Numbered from the stretch's first letter, positions 43,009 through 56,688 are shown. The stretch: 64,000 nt of DNA from Turnera subulata (GCA_028386065.3 JAKUCV010007109.1:44254-108253); one strand, 5' to 3'. Notes: generated from the letters alone by a model not told the origin. Made by a program: numbers and translations.

Positions 43009-46000
43009 TATAAGGCAAGCTGATGAGGAGACCTGCTATGTCTAACCACTTGTAGGTCTATCACTCCTAATTTTCAAGGCTTCAGCAACCACCAAAGTGG
43101 TTGGAAAGTAATAGGAAAGAGGGAGTGCTCCAACAGATTTCTAACATTTGCATCGGTTAGTAATCACAAATTTTGAGTTAAAATTTGAGTTTAGGGAGGA
43201 ACTAGCTAGGTTTATCTTCACCAAGTCTAACAATATAATGGTATAATGATATCAAAAAAATGTCATAACATTATAAAAGTTAAAAAAAATAAAATCACAG
43301 GCATGAACAGAAACTTCCTAAATCTCAAACAGCAAACACGTAACTTTCACCACTTCACTTGCGAACATTTTAGCATCGAGAGAAAACTTTCACCTCTTGC
43401 AAAAGAAAAGAGAAGATTCGTAAGCTAGAGAAGATGCCTGATCCGGAAAATGATTTGAATTTGTTTGGTAATATTAAGATCTTGATAGACGACACATCGC
43501 TCTCTTACCGACCCTATATATATATATATATATAATAACTAATACCTCAAACTGTTTAAAGGCTTTGTAACTAATCATATTCTTAGTGGAGGGAAGAATA
43601 TCTTGTGAAAAATAATGTCCGGAAGTGTTGCAGCGAAAGGAATTTGTCATAGTAATTGATATTATTGGGACGCTATTAATTAAGAGACTGAAGAAGGTGC
43701 TAGTTGCAGGCTTCTAATAATAGTGATAATAATAGTAATAGCAATAATTTTGTAAAGACAACATTTCTAAGAAAAAAATTTATCACTTATAATACATACA
43801 TTGATTGTGGATACTTAATTTATTAGCCTAAATATCTTAATGTCTCAAGGCTATATTAATAGTAAGCGTCATCATTAAATTTCTCGGTTCCTTAATTAAT
43901 TTTGTGACATTAACATCGTATCGATAATGCACAGTCCAACCCAAAAGGGTTGTTCTTTCACGAATAAGGCACACTACATTTGGCCTGAAGGAGCCTATAA
44001 GTATATATGAAAACCAAGAAAAATATATTGTTTCCTCTTCAGGTGGGGGGCTTACTAGTGTTTATGTTCATCAAGATAAAAGCAACCTCTTTTTATGCTA
44101 AAAAGCAGCCTACCTTGGAGTTTTTTTTAAGGTTGTTTAATTTTTCTTTACTACAAATTTTTTGTTATAAAATTGATGATAGAATTCAAGTCAACAATAT
44201 AACCTTGAAGTAATACAACTTTAATGGCAATATGAAAATAGAGTATAATTAAATTTAGATGGGGAGATTAGGGAGAGAGGTGTATGGAAATGATAAAGTG
44301 TAAGTGTGTATGAATGAAGGGGATATTTATAGGTGAAGGATAAAAACAAAGAAGTGTAATAAGATAAAATTAAAAGGATATTAGATAAAGAAAAATGATA
44401 TTAGGATTAAGACAAATAGAATTATGAAGGGTAAATGGCCAAAGAGATGAAACCATGTGTAGGGGAAAAATATTTGGCCGAGATAAATTCCTATATGATA
44501 AAAATATAGCTCATGTTTGGCAAAAAGACTTCATCTAGTTTTCTTTGATCATGTACCTGGACAGAGCTATTATTAGTGGTAGTAGGGGGACTAATTAATC
44601 ATGTGGAGTGTGTCATCAACGTATATAATTATTTTATATTCTGGATGCAGATTAATTTGGGTTGATAAAATAATCTCAGGGTCCCTAATTAAGCGTATAT
44701 ATTGACCTACTTACGCAAGAGTTGTTCTTTTTCTTAATTGTTTATTGTAGAAGAAGTTATTTCACTTTTTTTTTAGCAAAAATGAACCCAGTTTTGCCTC
44801 ATAATTTAATCATAAGAAGTTGAAATGCATGTGATGGGCCTGCCAGGAATATGGGGCAGATATACTTAACAAGACAAAAGACTGTTAAGGAGAGGCTCAA
44901 AGCTGTAGCCCACACGAAGAAATTGGACTTAAAAAAAGAAAAAAATCTATGAAATCCATTTGAGGATTGCTGGGAGTTCTTTTATTCATCATCGCAGAAG
45001 GAGAGGATTAATGGTCTTAAAAATCTTAAGCCTAGAAGAATAAAGCGCAGGATGAGTCCCAATTCTACTAGAAAAGACTTGTAGATTTATCCAGTATCCT
45101 CCTTTTAATTAAACAGTTCATCAAATGAGCCATTCAGCCTATAATTCTCTAATGGAAAGTCAATTTAATGAGGAAAACATCTGCTATAATGGCCCCTCAG
45201 TTCAGATACAAACAATGATAAGAAAATTTGTAAAAAAACTTTAAGAATTTCAAACTTGTATTAGCAAGTATACATTTCCGTTGAAGCAGGTGGTAAAGGA
45301 GAGGAGAGATATGGGGAGGAACATGCCAATTACTTGATGGACTACAGTACACTTTTAGAAAGTATTACATCCCAAGATTGGATCAACGACTTCATTAATC
45401 TTTTGTCGTCTTCTTTTTTTTCAACAACAGCTCCATTGAAATTGGATTAGTGGAATCCTGCGTTGGATTGTCCACACTCCAGAGGCGAATGACTTGGATT
45501 GCCATTATCTAGTCCTGTGGCATATCTCTGCTCCTATTGCCCATGATAATTCCCTTCTTATCTTCATCAACCACCACTGAAGACTGAATATGTATGTGGG
45601 GTAAGGTGGCCAAGATAACAACAGCCGACAGAAAATTATCTTTGGAAATTGGCTAGCTTAACCTGTGGATTAGGATGTTGTAACTTTTTGAAATTGATTG
45701 TTCAACAGTGAATTAAGCAGTACAAAATTCATTTTCTGACTATCAAATATTTAAGCTTATTGATAGTTAAATCTTTAATATTTAGTAACAGTTTTAAGTA
45801 TAGACATGATTTTAAAATTGAGTTCATGAGTTTGTATATATTATGCACAGATGTTTGGAAATTTTTATTACATCAATAATGTCGAGAAATCATAAAACTG
45901 AAGCGAAAGAAAGTTTGATTAGAGAATATGCAGATCATATATTGCGCTCTTAAACTTGAAGGAAAACAAAGCAGAACATCTCATTAAGCACGATTCTGTT

Positions 46001-46320
46001 TTTCTTCTTCTTTTTTTTTTCCCTTACACTGAACCAGCTGAGTGGGTTTTATTGTACATATTTCTTACAGGGGAATTTCTCTTTTGACCAGAAAAGAAAA
46101 AAAAAACAAAGGACAAGGAAACTCTTGATTCGAGACACAAGAGAGCATCTCCTTAAGACATTAGGTAGACTCTTGAGCAGTACATAGATACGGCACACTG
46201 ATATCTCTTCTCCTTATTGCATTCCTTGATTCCAATATGAAGGAGAAACAATAGTCAAATTGAAACTGTATGACCTGTTTCTGCCTTCTTGATTGCTCTT
46301 GTACATCATTTACAGGATCT
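43009..46320. other. Spacer between catalase copies 4 and 5
   Basis: 43030-44740 is the duplicated catalase upstream spacer, with a (TA)n run at about 43514-43536. About 44945-45240 repeats 39484-39780. The remainder, to about 46300, is AT-rich with no gene seen; its right end is the 3' flank of copy 5. Confidence 0.55.
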
Positions 46321-48780
46321 TCAATAGCTTGGCCTCATGTTCAGGTATGAACCAAGCTTCTGCCCCCAGTTCCTGTCAGCCTGCAGCCAAAAACAACAAG
46401 AGGGTTCAGCTATGTCACTGACTTGAACCAACTGAAAACTAAAATGCTACAACTATTGTTCTGTAACACCAACAGAATCAAGTTCCAGTTGAAAGTTTCA
46501 CCAAGAGTAGATCAACTGATAAAAGCAAACGTCTGTGTATGTCTTTGCATTAGAAGATGGAAAATTCTACCTGAGTACACCATGAGACCCAAAGGTTGCG
46601 GATTTCATATGTAACCTTGGGGTCTGACAAGTAATGCACCCAACGGCGAATGAAGCGCTCTTGCCTGTAAAGGAAAAGATTGGGAACAAGCGAATGCATT
46701 AGCATCTTAAACTTGAAGTACTTAACCCAGATCAAAACATTTACAGAATATCCGTGTAAAGTTATATAAATATATACCTGTCAGGAGCAAAGGAGCGGAA
46801 CCTCTCCCCTGCTTGCTTGAAGTGATTTTCCTTTGGAATCACACACTGGAACAATCAAGGGAATTAGATGTCAGCCGAAAATTGTACTTGTGGTAAAGAA
46901 TTAATATCCCTTATAATAAGACTTCCATTAAAATATAAAACACAAAGGAAGCTAGAAACATACCCTCTCACGCCTGCCGGTAAGGATGGCAGAGTTGATG
47001 GGGAACCTCTCGGCATGACGAACAGGATCATACCGCGAAGGGAAGTAGTCAACCTACAAGTAACATGATGATGAGCAAATTAGACCTGTATAGCTTCAAT
47101 TGGAGACAACAGGGAAGGAAATGAGACAGAAAGGAATACCTCCTCGTCCCTATGCATGAAATTCATAGCACCATCATAGTGATTGTTGTGATGAGCACAC
47201 TTCGGTGCATTCACAGGAAGCTGCAGGTAATTTGGTCCAAGACGGTGCCTATGGGTGTCACTGTAAGCGAAGAGTCTACCCTGCAACATCTTATCATCAG
47301 AGTAATAGATTCCAGGCACCACATGAGCAGGATTAAAGGCAAGCATCTCGTTCTCGTTGAAGAAGTTGTCAATATTCTTGTTCAACACCAACCGCCCCAC
47401 GGGCTGCAGAGGCAAGAGGTCTTCAGGCCAAATCTTGGTTGTGTCTAGTGGATCAAAGTCAAACTTGTCTTCATCAGCTGGATCCATTGTCTGGACGTAA
47501 AGCTTCCATTCAGGGTAGTTTCCGGCCGCGATTGATTCATAAAGATCCTGTGTGGCGTGACTGTGATTAGTCCCACCAACCCTGATGGCCTCTTCATCCA
47601 TCAAGCACTTGACCCCCTGGGTTGGTTTCCAGTGGAACTTCACATACACCACCTTTCCAGCCTTGTTGATGAGGGTGAAGGCGTGGACACCAAAGCCTTC
47701 CATGTGCCTGTAGTTGATTGGAATACCCACATCATCAAAGAGGAAGGCGAATGTCTCCAAGCTCTCAGGATGGTGGGAGAGGAAGTCAAACACCCTCCAG
47801 TATTCTTGGATATGGGACTTGGGGTTGGGTTTGAAGGCATGAATAACATCAGGGAACTTCATTGCATCACGGATGAAAAATATAGGGAAATTGTTGCCAA
47901 CTATGTCAAAGTTACCCTGACATAAGATCAAAAGAAACCAGAATGAGCAAGCAAAATAGATACTGAACCTTTAGCAGCTGACAATTAGAATTAGTCAACA
48001 AACAAATGGGCACCAGAGACAAACAAAAAGGTGGCCATAAACAACTCGTTAAATTGATCATAAATAAACCCTTTTTAGCAACAACACTAGCAAAAAGGTG
48101 GCAATAAACCCTTTGTACCTCTCTGGTGTAAAATTTGACAGCAAAACCGCGAGGGTCTCTGATAGTTTCAGGGCTACCACGCTCATGGATGACGGTGGAG
48201 AACCTGACGATGACAGGGGTCTGGACTCCAGGGGCACGGAGGAAATCCGCACAAGTGAGATGGGTTACATCATGAGTAACTTCGAAGAACCCTTTTGCAC
48301 TAGCTCCTCTGGCATGAACCACCCTCTCAGGAATGCGTTCCCTGGTGAAATTGGCAATCTTCTCCACAAAGTGATAGTCCTCGAGCAGAATCGGGCCTGT
48401 TTCAGAAGAACAATTATGTCTCAAAAAACCTTGAGAATGTGCAACTTTTCTGTAAGTTTAACGTCTTATGCTGTTTTTAATTAAGTGATGATCACCTCTT
48501 GGTCCAACTGTGAGTGTTGAATCATTGTTGTAAACAGGTCCTCCGGCGTTTGTGGTCATGAACGGAGAATTGTGGGCGCTTGATGGACGGAACTGCATCA
48601 AAGCAAATAAAACAACACATCATTTATAGAGGAAGGAATTGGTTAGCTAGATCAAGGACATGAAACCAAGAGCAGTGAACTAGAAACATTTTCTCAGTAA
48701 TGCAACTTAGTTAAGGAAATGAATTGTAGAATTAAAGGTGCAGAGTGTTTAATTAGAATAGATACCTTGTAAGGATCCAT
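46321..48780 (-). CDS. CAT: Catalase copy 5 (conventional plant catalase)
   Basis: Eight exons: complement of 46321..46380, 46571..46664, 46778..46845, 46964..47053, 47140..47916, 48119..48396, 48496..48592, 48766..48780. They give 492 aa, the usual plant length. His65, Asn138 (GNNFP), Tyr348 ([14 protein letters not shown]) and the plant-type [10 protein letters not shown] segment are all present. It ends [13 protein letters not shown], with the QKL that serves as an internal-type peroxisomal signal in plant catalases. It is the rightmost, most upstream copy. By its conventional sequence it best represents the ancestral gene and should be a working H2O2-removing enzyme. Confidence 0.96.
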
Positions 48781-48880
48781 GATGATGTCTTGGTGTATAA
48801 CAGAGAGAAGAGAGGGAGATGGTTTGGGTAAGAAAGTACAACTGTTTAGTGTTGTGGTGGACACTGAAGATAGCTCCTCG

Positions 48881-48887
48881 TTTTATA
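48881..48887 (-). promoter_or_regulatory. TATA box of catalase copy 5
   Basis: TATAAAA followed by CGAGGAGCTATCTTCA, 101 bp upstream of the start codon. The GAGGAGCTATCTTC block just downstream is shared with copies 2-4, despite the divergence of the rest of the promoter. Confidence 0.7.
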
Positions 48888-51800
48888 GAGGGAGTACACT
48901 ATGCATGAAGCCGCCGGATACTGTATTCAATACTGTATTCAAGAAATGCTTGACAAAATAAAAAACAATGCTTGACTCCTGGGAAAAAAAAAATGGAAAA
49001 GCTTGGCACTCTTTTTTTTTTTCTCTTTCTTTTCCCCAAATATTCTACAAGAAAATTGACGTTGTGAAGAATCAATTTTATTTGAAACTACGTGTCACTT
49101 TGAATAATGTTAGAAAATGCTAAATGCTCATTTTTCTATATTAATGAAAAGTTAGGATGAAAGAAACATATGATACAATAAAAAATAATTTAATTAAGGA
49201 TTTTTAAATAACATATGATATTAAAAAAAACATTACATGCTTACTGTGGTTCTGATAATACTGATTCAAAATCATAAGAACATGACAACGTACAACAAGT
49301 GGAAAAATTGAAATCCTTAGCGGTGGCAAGTTAGCATTAATGACAAAGCACATAAGGAGAGAATCTCAATCCGAAAAAGATATACTCATATACATCAACT
49401 TGAAGATATCTTTTGTTTGAATTGTAAAGACAAAGAGCGAACTTGAACATCAGTGTAACAGTCAAATAAGTGAAACTAAAGCTTTAACAAATTCCATGAA
49501 AAAATGGAAGTAAATTGGCATGAGCTTTAATGTCTGACAAATGCGATAATGGATTGGACCGTACAAGATACGTGACAACCACACGCCATTAGCAAATTTT
49601 TCCCCAGAAAATATGAAGTAAATTTGGCATGAGCTTAAATACATGGTTATACCCAAAAAAATAAAATATTTGAACCGTACACTGACAAAGCACATGTCAT
49701 TAGTATATATTTGGAGATGACAAAAGGTAATTAATGAATCTTGTTGAAAAGTCTACGATATCATCTGTTTAGCATTTTGATTTTAGCTCTCTCTTCCGTA
49801 ACCAACAAAATAAAAAGAAAATGGATATTTTTTATCAGATTATTAAGAGTTTACAGTCGGTCTATCAATGAATAAAGCTCCCAGACACTATTTTTAAAAT
49901 TCATAAATCTGGAATCCGTTCCACAAAAAAAAGTAGAACTTGCTGCATCCGTCAATAAAAGAAGTGTAGAACCTTGTTTAAGGATGAGATTAAGGATGGA
50001 ATTATTTGAACTAGAGTAAAAATTGAATGGAATAAAAAACATTAATAGGCAAATAATGCTTTTGTATTAGTTATTACAAGAGCACTTATGTTAATTATTC
50101 ATTCTTCAAAATATTGCAATTTTTACATTACTTGCTGACGTTATTCGCGGAAACCATAGAAGATATTTTTTGACTTACACATTACCACGACTAGCCGTCG
50201 TCTACCGGACCACCCCAGTAAGATGCCAGATGCAGATAAGATTACAAGAATCTGAATTATTGGTAGTAATTAAAGTCACGATTACGAGAAGGACAAGCAT
50301 TCCCCACTCCCTTATCTGTTCCCTGCACATTTTCAGATATAGCTTTTTCGTTTCTGTAACCACTATGCATGTTGATTTATGGTAAGGCCGGAAAGCTTTA
50401 ACAAGTCGAAAGTTGCAGCCAGAAAACGTGACCGATTATATTCAAAGTTCACCGTAGGTTGGTCCGAGTGGTAAATGGTTCGACTCAGTTAGGCCGGGAG
50501 TTCGAAACACTTAGCCACCATAATCCACCATAATGTAAGTACGGAATGAATCAATCCAAATTAATCGCGACAAAATTATACTATCAGGGCAAATTTATAG
50601 AATTATGCTAGTTATCGAGGCAAATTTCCAAGGAATGGAACTTTATGACACACTCTTTATCGGTGGCGATTGCTGCTACAATTAAGGATAAACGAACCTT
50701 GGAGAATTAATTACTGATCTATGGGGTTTGTTTGTCGTACTATATACATTCACCTATGGGAAAATTGAGTGGCTAGTTGGGTTGCATATCCTCCTCCTCA
50801 AATCCGGTTACTCTTTAGTTACACCATTACCTCCCGAAGTAGCGAGGCATATCAAAAAAAAACTTTTTTCCTATGATGGTTTAATGGAATCAAATCATCA
50901 ACCCGGAAAGATCCAACATTGCAAGAACCAAAATGTCTCACTACATGTGGTGCAGTACCTTGCATGCAAGTGGGAGGGAGGGGGAGGTGATGGGTAGAGG
51001 GGTTGGAAAAGTATGAAATGAGTTTGTAATTATGTGTGGAAACATGTGCGTGGAAATTAATCCACAGGGGCCCATAAGTACTATGATAACCTGCCTTGTA
51101 TTGCATAGCAACTTTGTGGAAATGGATAGATCATGAGCTGTGAATTGATGGGCCTGGTTTGTTTTGAGGATGTTGGAATAAGCAACTGTGTATATATCAA
51201 AAAATATCTTGCACAACTCTGGTGTTGTAGTGGATATGGAGCTGCTAGGGTCCATGACAGGGATAAAACAGGTAGGCAGGTCCATTGTAGCTATCATCAT
51301 CTATCTATGATTAACTTTTTTTTGGTTAAAAGGAGATGTAATTCCAAAATGTCATCCCTTGATGTTCACGGATCTAAACGCTAATTCCCTTGATGTTCCA
51401 GCTTGGTTACACGCAATTCAATATCTTGATGACGCTGTAAGTGAGATTTTAAAGCTTACTTGCTTAGAATTTTATGGCAAAGATTATCATCATTCGGATT
51501 AAACGCAAACCCAGCCTGCGGCTAAGAAATTGCTGTGGCCCATTAACATCGTCACAGTCAATAAACTTGCTTGTCAAATTTGTTTGTGGTAAGGAATTAC
51601 ATGTTTGCTTAAAATAACATTATTGATCCCTACTTTATATAGGTAGCGAGGAGTATTGAAAAGATAGACTCAAATTAATAATTATTGGGTTTGATGCTTG
51701 AATCGGTCGGGTGCTTTATTAGCTGACCCAATAATAAAAGCGAGAAACAAAATATCTGATGGAATCAAATATACTCCAATAATGTGACCTCTGTAATTAA

Positions 51801-54800
51801 ATTATAAACTATAGTCTAAGTTCTAATAATTTATGAAACTATACTATAAAGATCGGTGCATTAATATATGGAAAGAGAGAGAGGGGGTGGAAATTAGGTG
51901 ATGACAAGGAGAAAACAAACAAATAGATGAATCCTATCACAATTATTTGTGGCAACCCATCCTTGTTTTCTACCATCTTTCTTTCTTAGTCCAGGGGGAC
52001 AGATCTGTGTATGTATATAGGAGGTACGTGGTGGGTGTCGTGGCGCATACAAGGATCTTGGTAGAAAATACGAACACAGAATTTTGGTAATTACCGATGG
52101 GGCCAAAATTCATGGATGCTCCTTCCACGGTTCACATCTTCAATTCAACTCACTCCTCCAATATCTTTTATTACCAATTTGCTCCCCGTAATTTAACAAC
52201 CTGACTCATTTTAGTTTCTTTTGTTCAAAATTGGTTTGGAATTAATATACTGATTTACAAAACCATATGATAAGATTCAAATATATTAAGTTTATTTATC
52301 CCATATCTAACATTTCATAGCACGAAGACTTACAAATTATCTATCCAAAGAAAAATTAGGGTTGGAACTTTCAACTTAATAAGATTGTTGATTGAACTCC
52401 CAATCGACTAATCCCAACCAACTCAGCGAGATTAGATTTAATTGCACGCTCATGCCCAAATTATTCCAAATCTGAAAGTCCTCTTTAAATCTAATGCTTT
52501 GTCCGGTGGCAAATCCTATTTATTACTAGGATCGAGATACAGTTACAAAATCTGGAAGAATAAATAAAATATGATTGAATTTTAGTTTCGAAGGTGGACA
52601 TAAGAGTTGGTTTTGGCAAATGTCATACGCACGTGCTCGTCAAGGAGAAAATTAAGCATCCCAGTTGACAACAAAATTTGTCAGGACAGGATAAATGACA
52701 TTGCTATGCATTGCGAACAGTTTCTCATTATTTCTCCAATTATTATTGTCCATCATAAACACCAACATGTTAGTGCGTATGTGGAAATAGTCAAGAATTG
52801 CGAAATTTGAAGCGGTTCATATCTATCTATATTCTATCTGTCTATATTTAGCTATCTCTAGTACAAACTACAAAGTAGTGGACGTTCTAGTCAAAGTGCA
52901 GATCACCTCTTAACTGCGATTTTTGTGGCTGATGAGGCCTGCAATTCCACGGTGTTGAAAGAAACTCCAGTTTTACGTTCAAGAAACGGATCCCTACAAA
53001 GTGCTGTGCATACATAATTCGATATATTGTTACGCTACTGAAAACAAATCTAAATACTGGTATTTGTAGATAACTACTAGTGTGTTAGCGTCCAAGAGGG
53101 AAAAATAGTGCGTGAAGAAAAATTTGCTGGTGATGAGATGGATAGTTCACGTTCACAAAATGTCATCTTATGATCTTTACCCATCTTTTTGTTTTTGTGG
53201 AATAATCTTTTAGTCTTTAGTCTTTACCCATCGAGGCCATGATTCTGACATATGAAAAGGAGATTAGACAGAGTAGCATTCTCTGTCTTTTTTTATTTTT
53301 TTTTCTCTGCACTCGACTTGCTCTGTCATATCATCATCATGCATGTCTTAATTAAAGACACAGCTATCAAGATATTTCTTTGGCAACCATAATAATTGTA
53401 AGACTTGATTTGAAACATCACCTTACCCACTATATTAATGTTACTGTGGCAGTAATTAAATTGCGTATGAAAGGCCAGATGTTCCAATCAGAAATGCCCG
53501 TTATATAAGGTGAAGTAAACCCGGAAGCAACATTTTTTTCTTCTCATCTTTGAAACGCAATACTGAAAATGACAAATATAACGCCAGTAAAAATATTTAC
53601 GCAACGCAAGTATATATTAGTTATCCTTGAAAAGAATTATGAGTGACATGCCATGCAAATCTAGAAAAGTGAAAAAAAAAGGACAAAGAATATAGTGTTT
53701 ACAAAATGTTTCTTTTACCATCTAATGGTTTTATCCATGGCACCTGAAATTAAAAATGAAGCATATATATTTGGTCAACTTAATTAGCATGGTTCTTCAT
53801 AAACTCCAAAAGAAAAGGCAATTGGCTGCCTTCAATGCCTAGGTTAGGAGCACGTTCTATCTAAAGGCTTACCACAAACTTGGAATGGGAATTAAAATCT
53901 TTCTTGATTGACAAATTGCCCTCTCACTCTTTTGGTGCCTTCCATATTTGGATTTACATATCTTCATATTCTGGCACAATTCTTGATCATATCTATGTGC
54001 GATGATTTTTATACACAAAGGGCCCTTACTTCACCGAATTGCCTTTTTTGTTTTTTTCAAGGATTTGGATTCTCTATTCAAAGGGAGAGATCCTGTTAAA
54101 TAAATACCGTTGATTTGTTTAATCAATGGCCCTAAAATATGTAAGGTAAAAAAAACTAAAAAAATTAAATAAAGTAAAAATAAATTCTCACCAATGATTT
54201 TAAAAATCATGGCCACAATTCAATAAACAGGACAAAACTTTACAGGAGTGGATCTCAATCCTTTTTTCAATCACGCGCATTTCTGCTTGGCATCTCTCGG
54301 CCTCTCACACCAACAGGCTTCTATTGCAGAACCAGAAACCATACTGGACCTTCCGTTGGGTTAAAATTAATATTGGGTTAACATTTGAATTGAGTTGATG
54401 TTTTGCATGAAGTCGGAATCAATCATGTGTAGAAATAGAATAAAAGAAGCAAACGTGAAAGGACAACCCAGTCTTCCCTCAGTCTAGCCCAACACCGACA
54501 TGCCCCAAGAAGCCCAAAACGGCAGCACATTGTTTGTGAGCCCAACAAGTTTCAAGTGCGGGCAGGCCCAACACGTTCGTGCAAATCTAGTGCTTTTGCG
54601 CCTTTGATTGAGACCAATCTTCGCCTCAAGGAAAGCCCTTTGCCTTGTCATTCAGGGTGGGTATGGAGAGTTGGAGACCAAGAATGAGACGCCTATGTGC
54701 CAATGATAGTGCAGCAAAGTTACTCGTTTCCCAAGTTCAAAGAAGTTACTCGTTTCCATGATCAAATGCTTTCGTTACCTTTTAAGCCTAGCCCCAAACG

Positions 54801-55532
54801 TCTCATGTTGAACCAGTGCCATTTAGTTTATAGATGCCAATGGAAACTGGGAACATGTCAATTCTTAGCGCTGCTTGCTTGCTTGCCTTTAATTAAGAGT
54901 TACATAAGAAGTTTCACTGGTGTAAAGATATTGCTGTTGAATCTCCACCATTTATTTAATAAAACCATTGTATTTAACTTCCCTGTTCTATCCTGAAGGT
55001 TAACATACTTTGAAACCCTCTCTACTGGAAGGTCCTGAAGTTGAACATACTTTGAATCCCTACTGATCAGGCAATATTCTGTCTTGGAGACAATGCGCCT
55101 TTTGCCTGATAATTTCCTTTATACTTTCAACTATGCGTTGACTCCATCATCTTTTGTTTAGTGATCAGTAGTAGTATAGTGAGGCCGACTCCTCTGCGAA
55201 TAATGGATATTTTTTTGCTGTACTTGGTTGTCAAATATAACTTTTATCAAGCTTTTTATGCTATAAGTTTCAATACGTTTTGAATAAGATCGCCACGAAG
55301 AATTGCAGAGAAGCCTCACTCGTTAATGATATAAACTACCCTGCAGGGTAAACAACGGATCGTGTAGAGCAAAAAATAAAACTTAGATAATCTAATGAAT
55401 TTCATTCTGACGAATCTCATAATACATGAATTAATTACAAAAGCTAACTTAAATGAGTACATGCTCCATGTGTAAACAAAACTGGAAAGAACTAGTTACA
55501 CCTTTCCTTACAGTAAAGACAATTAAACAAAT
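48888..55532. other. Long AT-rich spacer, no gene recognised
   Basis: The short ORFs lack family features and codon structure. Seen here: an imperfect repeat of an AAGTAAATTGGCATGAGCTT block (49508 and 49616), a tRNA-like SINE head (50452-50570), a TATC/TATCTG-rich microsatellite (about 52823-52860), and a possible inverted-repeat element around 54080-54260. Several tRNA-like fragments on the minus strand (for example near 52380-52440) may be SINE debris. Confidence 0.5.
50452..50570 (+). mobile_element. tRNA-like SINE head
   Basis: GGTTGGTCCGAGTGGTAAAT resembles a pol III A box, and GGGAGTTCGAAAC about 30 bp later resembles a B box. The rest does not fold as a tRNA, which suggests a tRNA-derived SINE. 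No A tail found. Confidence 0.4.
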
Positions 55533-56612
55533 TTATGCAGATGCACGACTGCCTTGACTATCTTCATCACTTTCTGGAGGAGACAAGTTAAGGTCGAATG
55601 ACCTCCTTTCTTTCTTTACTTCTGGATGCATACTTGAGGTGCTACCCTCAGGCACCATATATAGGTCTATGTTGTGACTTCGACTAGGCCCTGCAATTGC
55701 AGGAGTTTTTTTTATTGATGATGATGACGCGGCAGGTGCATGATCTTGAGCAGTAGTGTCATCTTTCATCTTCTCTAGAGTCTGTTTCGCAATAGTAAGT
55801 AACATGGGAGCCAACTGCTCCTCTATATCTTCAACTTCTTGTTCTTTCTTTCCTGCACTAGACGTTGTAGGAGCACTGTTGTTGGCAGGAGTTGCTGTAG
55901 GAGCAATGTCGTTGGCAAGAGTAGGAATACTGCGAGTAGGGACGGGGGCGAACTTCTCCGGCGACCACTTCCCTATGGGTGGCGGGAATGCCCCGCGCCA
56001 TTGGCGATCTGGGTGTGCTCGCAGGTGCCCGAACACCGCCTTCCAGGTAGCGAACTTCTTGCCACAGATGGTGCACGCAGGGTCAGATTTAGGGGGGTCG
56101 ATTGGTTCACCCCGGGCTCTCTTTGGTAACTGAGTAGAGCCACCAGAGCCACGACCTTCCTGATCCCTCCCTTTAGCAGCCACAGTAGAAGAACTACCTT
56201 GCCCGGCCTTCCATCCTCTTCCTCCTCCCAAGACAACCTTCACCCGCGTAGTAGCGGGCGGCGTTGATCCTCCTTCTCCCTCTAGTCCCCGCTTGGTCGA
56301 CGTAGCAGGAGCAGCACCAGCCGAAGGAGAGCCGTGAGCAGCATTAGAAGACGACCTTCCCGTCGAAGCATGAGCCCTAGGTGACATGGGGTTGAAGATT
56401 TGCCGCCTGAGACCACCAGTGCAAAGCCTGAGGCCTTGAGTTTGTTCAGGCTTTGGAGGTGCAGTTCCACCATCACCGCCTACACCAGAGGAAGATGCAA
56501 CTTCAGCGGGGGATGAGCCATTCCCTGGGGACTCATGCCTCTGCTTTTGCATCTCATCACTCTGGGTTGCCGAGTTGGTGTCACTACCCTTGTTGCTCTG
56601 TTCCTCTCCCAT
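55533..56612 (-). CDS. Single C2H2 zinc-finger protein with EAR motif
   Basis: Intronless, 359 aa. The N-terminal half is low-complexity (Ser/Gly/Pro/Ala). At about residues 180-205 lies one C2H2 finger, CTICGKKFATWKAVFGHLRAH, followed by PDRQWRGAFPPP; this matches the plant class whose recognition helix reads KALFGHMRCH in place of QALGGH. The C-terminus has FDLNLSPPE (about 339-347), a DLNL-type EAR motif that recruits co-repressors in plant zinc-finger proteins. The likely role is a nuclear DNA-binding repressor; targets unknown. ATG at 56612. A CTATATA element at 56689-56696 lies about 80 bp upstream. Confidence 0.88.
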   Translation of the reverse strand: MGEEQSNKGSDTNSATQSDEMQKQRHESPGNGSSPAEVASSSGVGGDGGTAPPKPEQTQGLRLCTGGLRRQIFNPMSPRAHASTGRSSSNAAHGSPSAGAAPATSTKRGLEGEGGSTPPATTRVKVVLGGGRGWKAGQGSSSTVAAKGRDQEGRGSGGSTQLPKRARGEPIDPPKSDPACTICGKKFATWKAVFGHLRAHPDRQWRGAFPPPIGKWSPEKFAPVPTRSIPTLANDIAPTATPANNSAPTTSSAGKKEQEVEDIEEQLAPMLLTIAKQTLEKMKDDTTAQDHAPAASSSSIKKTPAIAGPSRSHNIDLYMVPEGSTSSMHPEVKKERRSFDLNLSPPESDEDSQGSRASA

Positions 56613-56688
56613 TGTACACAGCAGGCAAGCCCCTATAAAGATGACGCTCTTTTTGCTTTCTTGAAGGAGCAGTCATTCTTTCAGGGGT

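Noticed and set aside
50452..50530. A functional tRNA gene
   Set aside because: A-box and B-box-like sequences are present, but no cloverleaf with paired acceptor stem can be drawn.
54080..54260. A small inverted-repeat element
   Set aside because: The arms match only loosely by eye and no target duplication was found.
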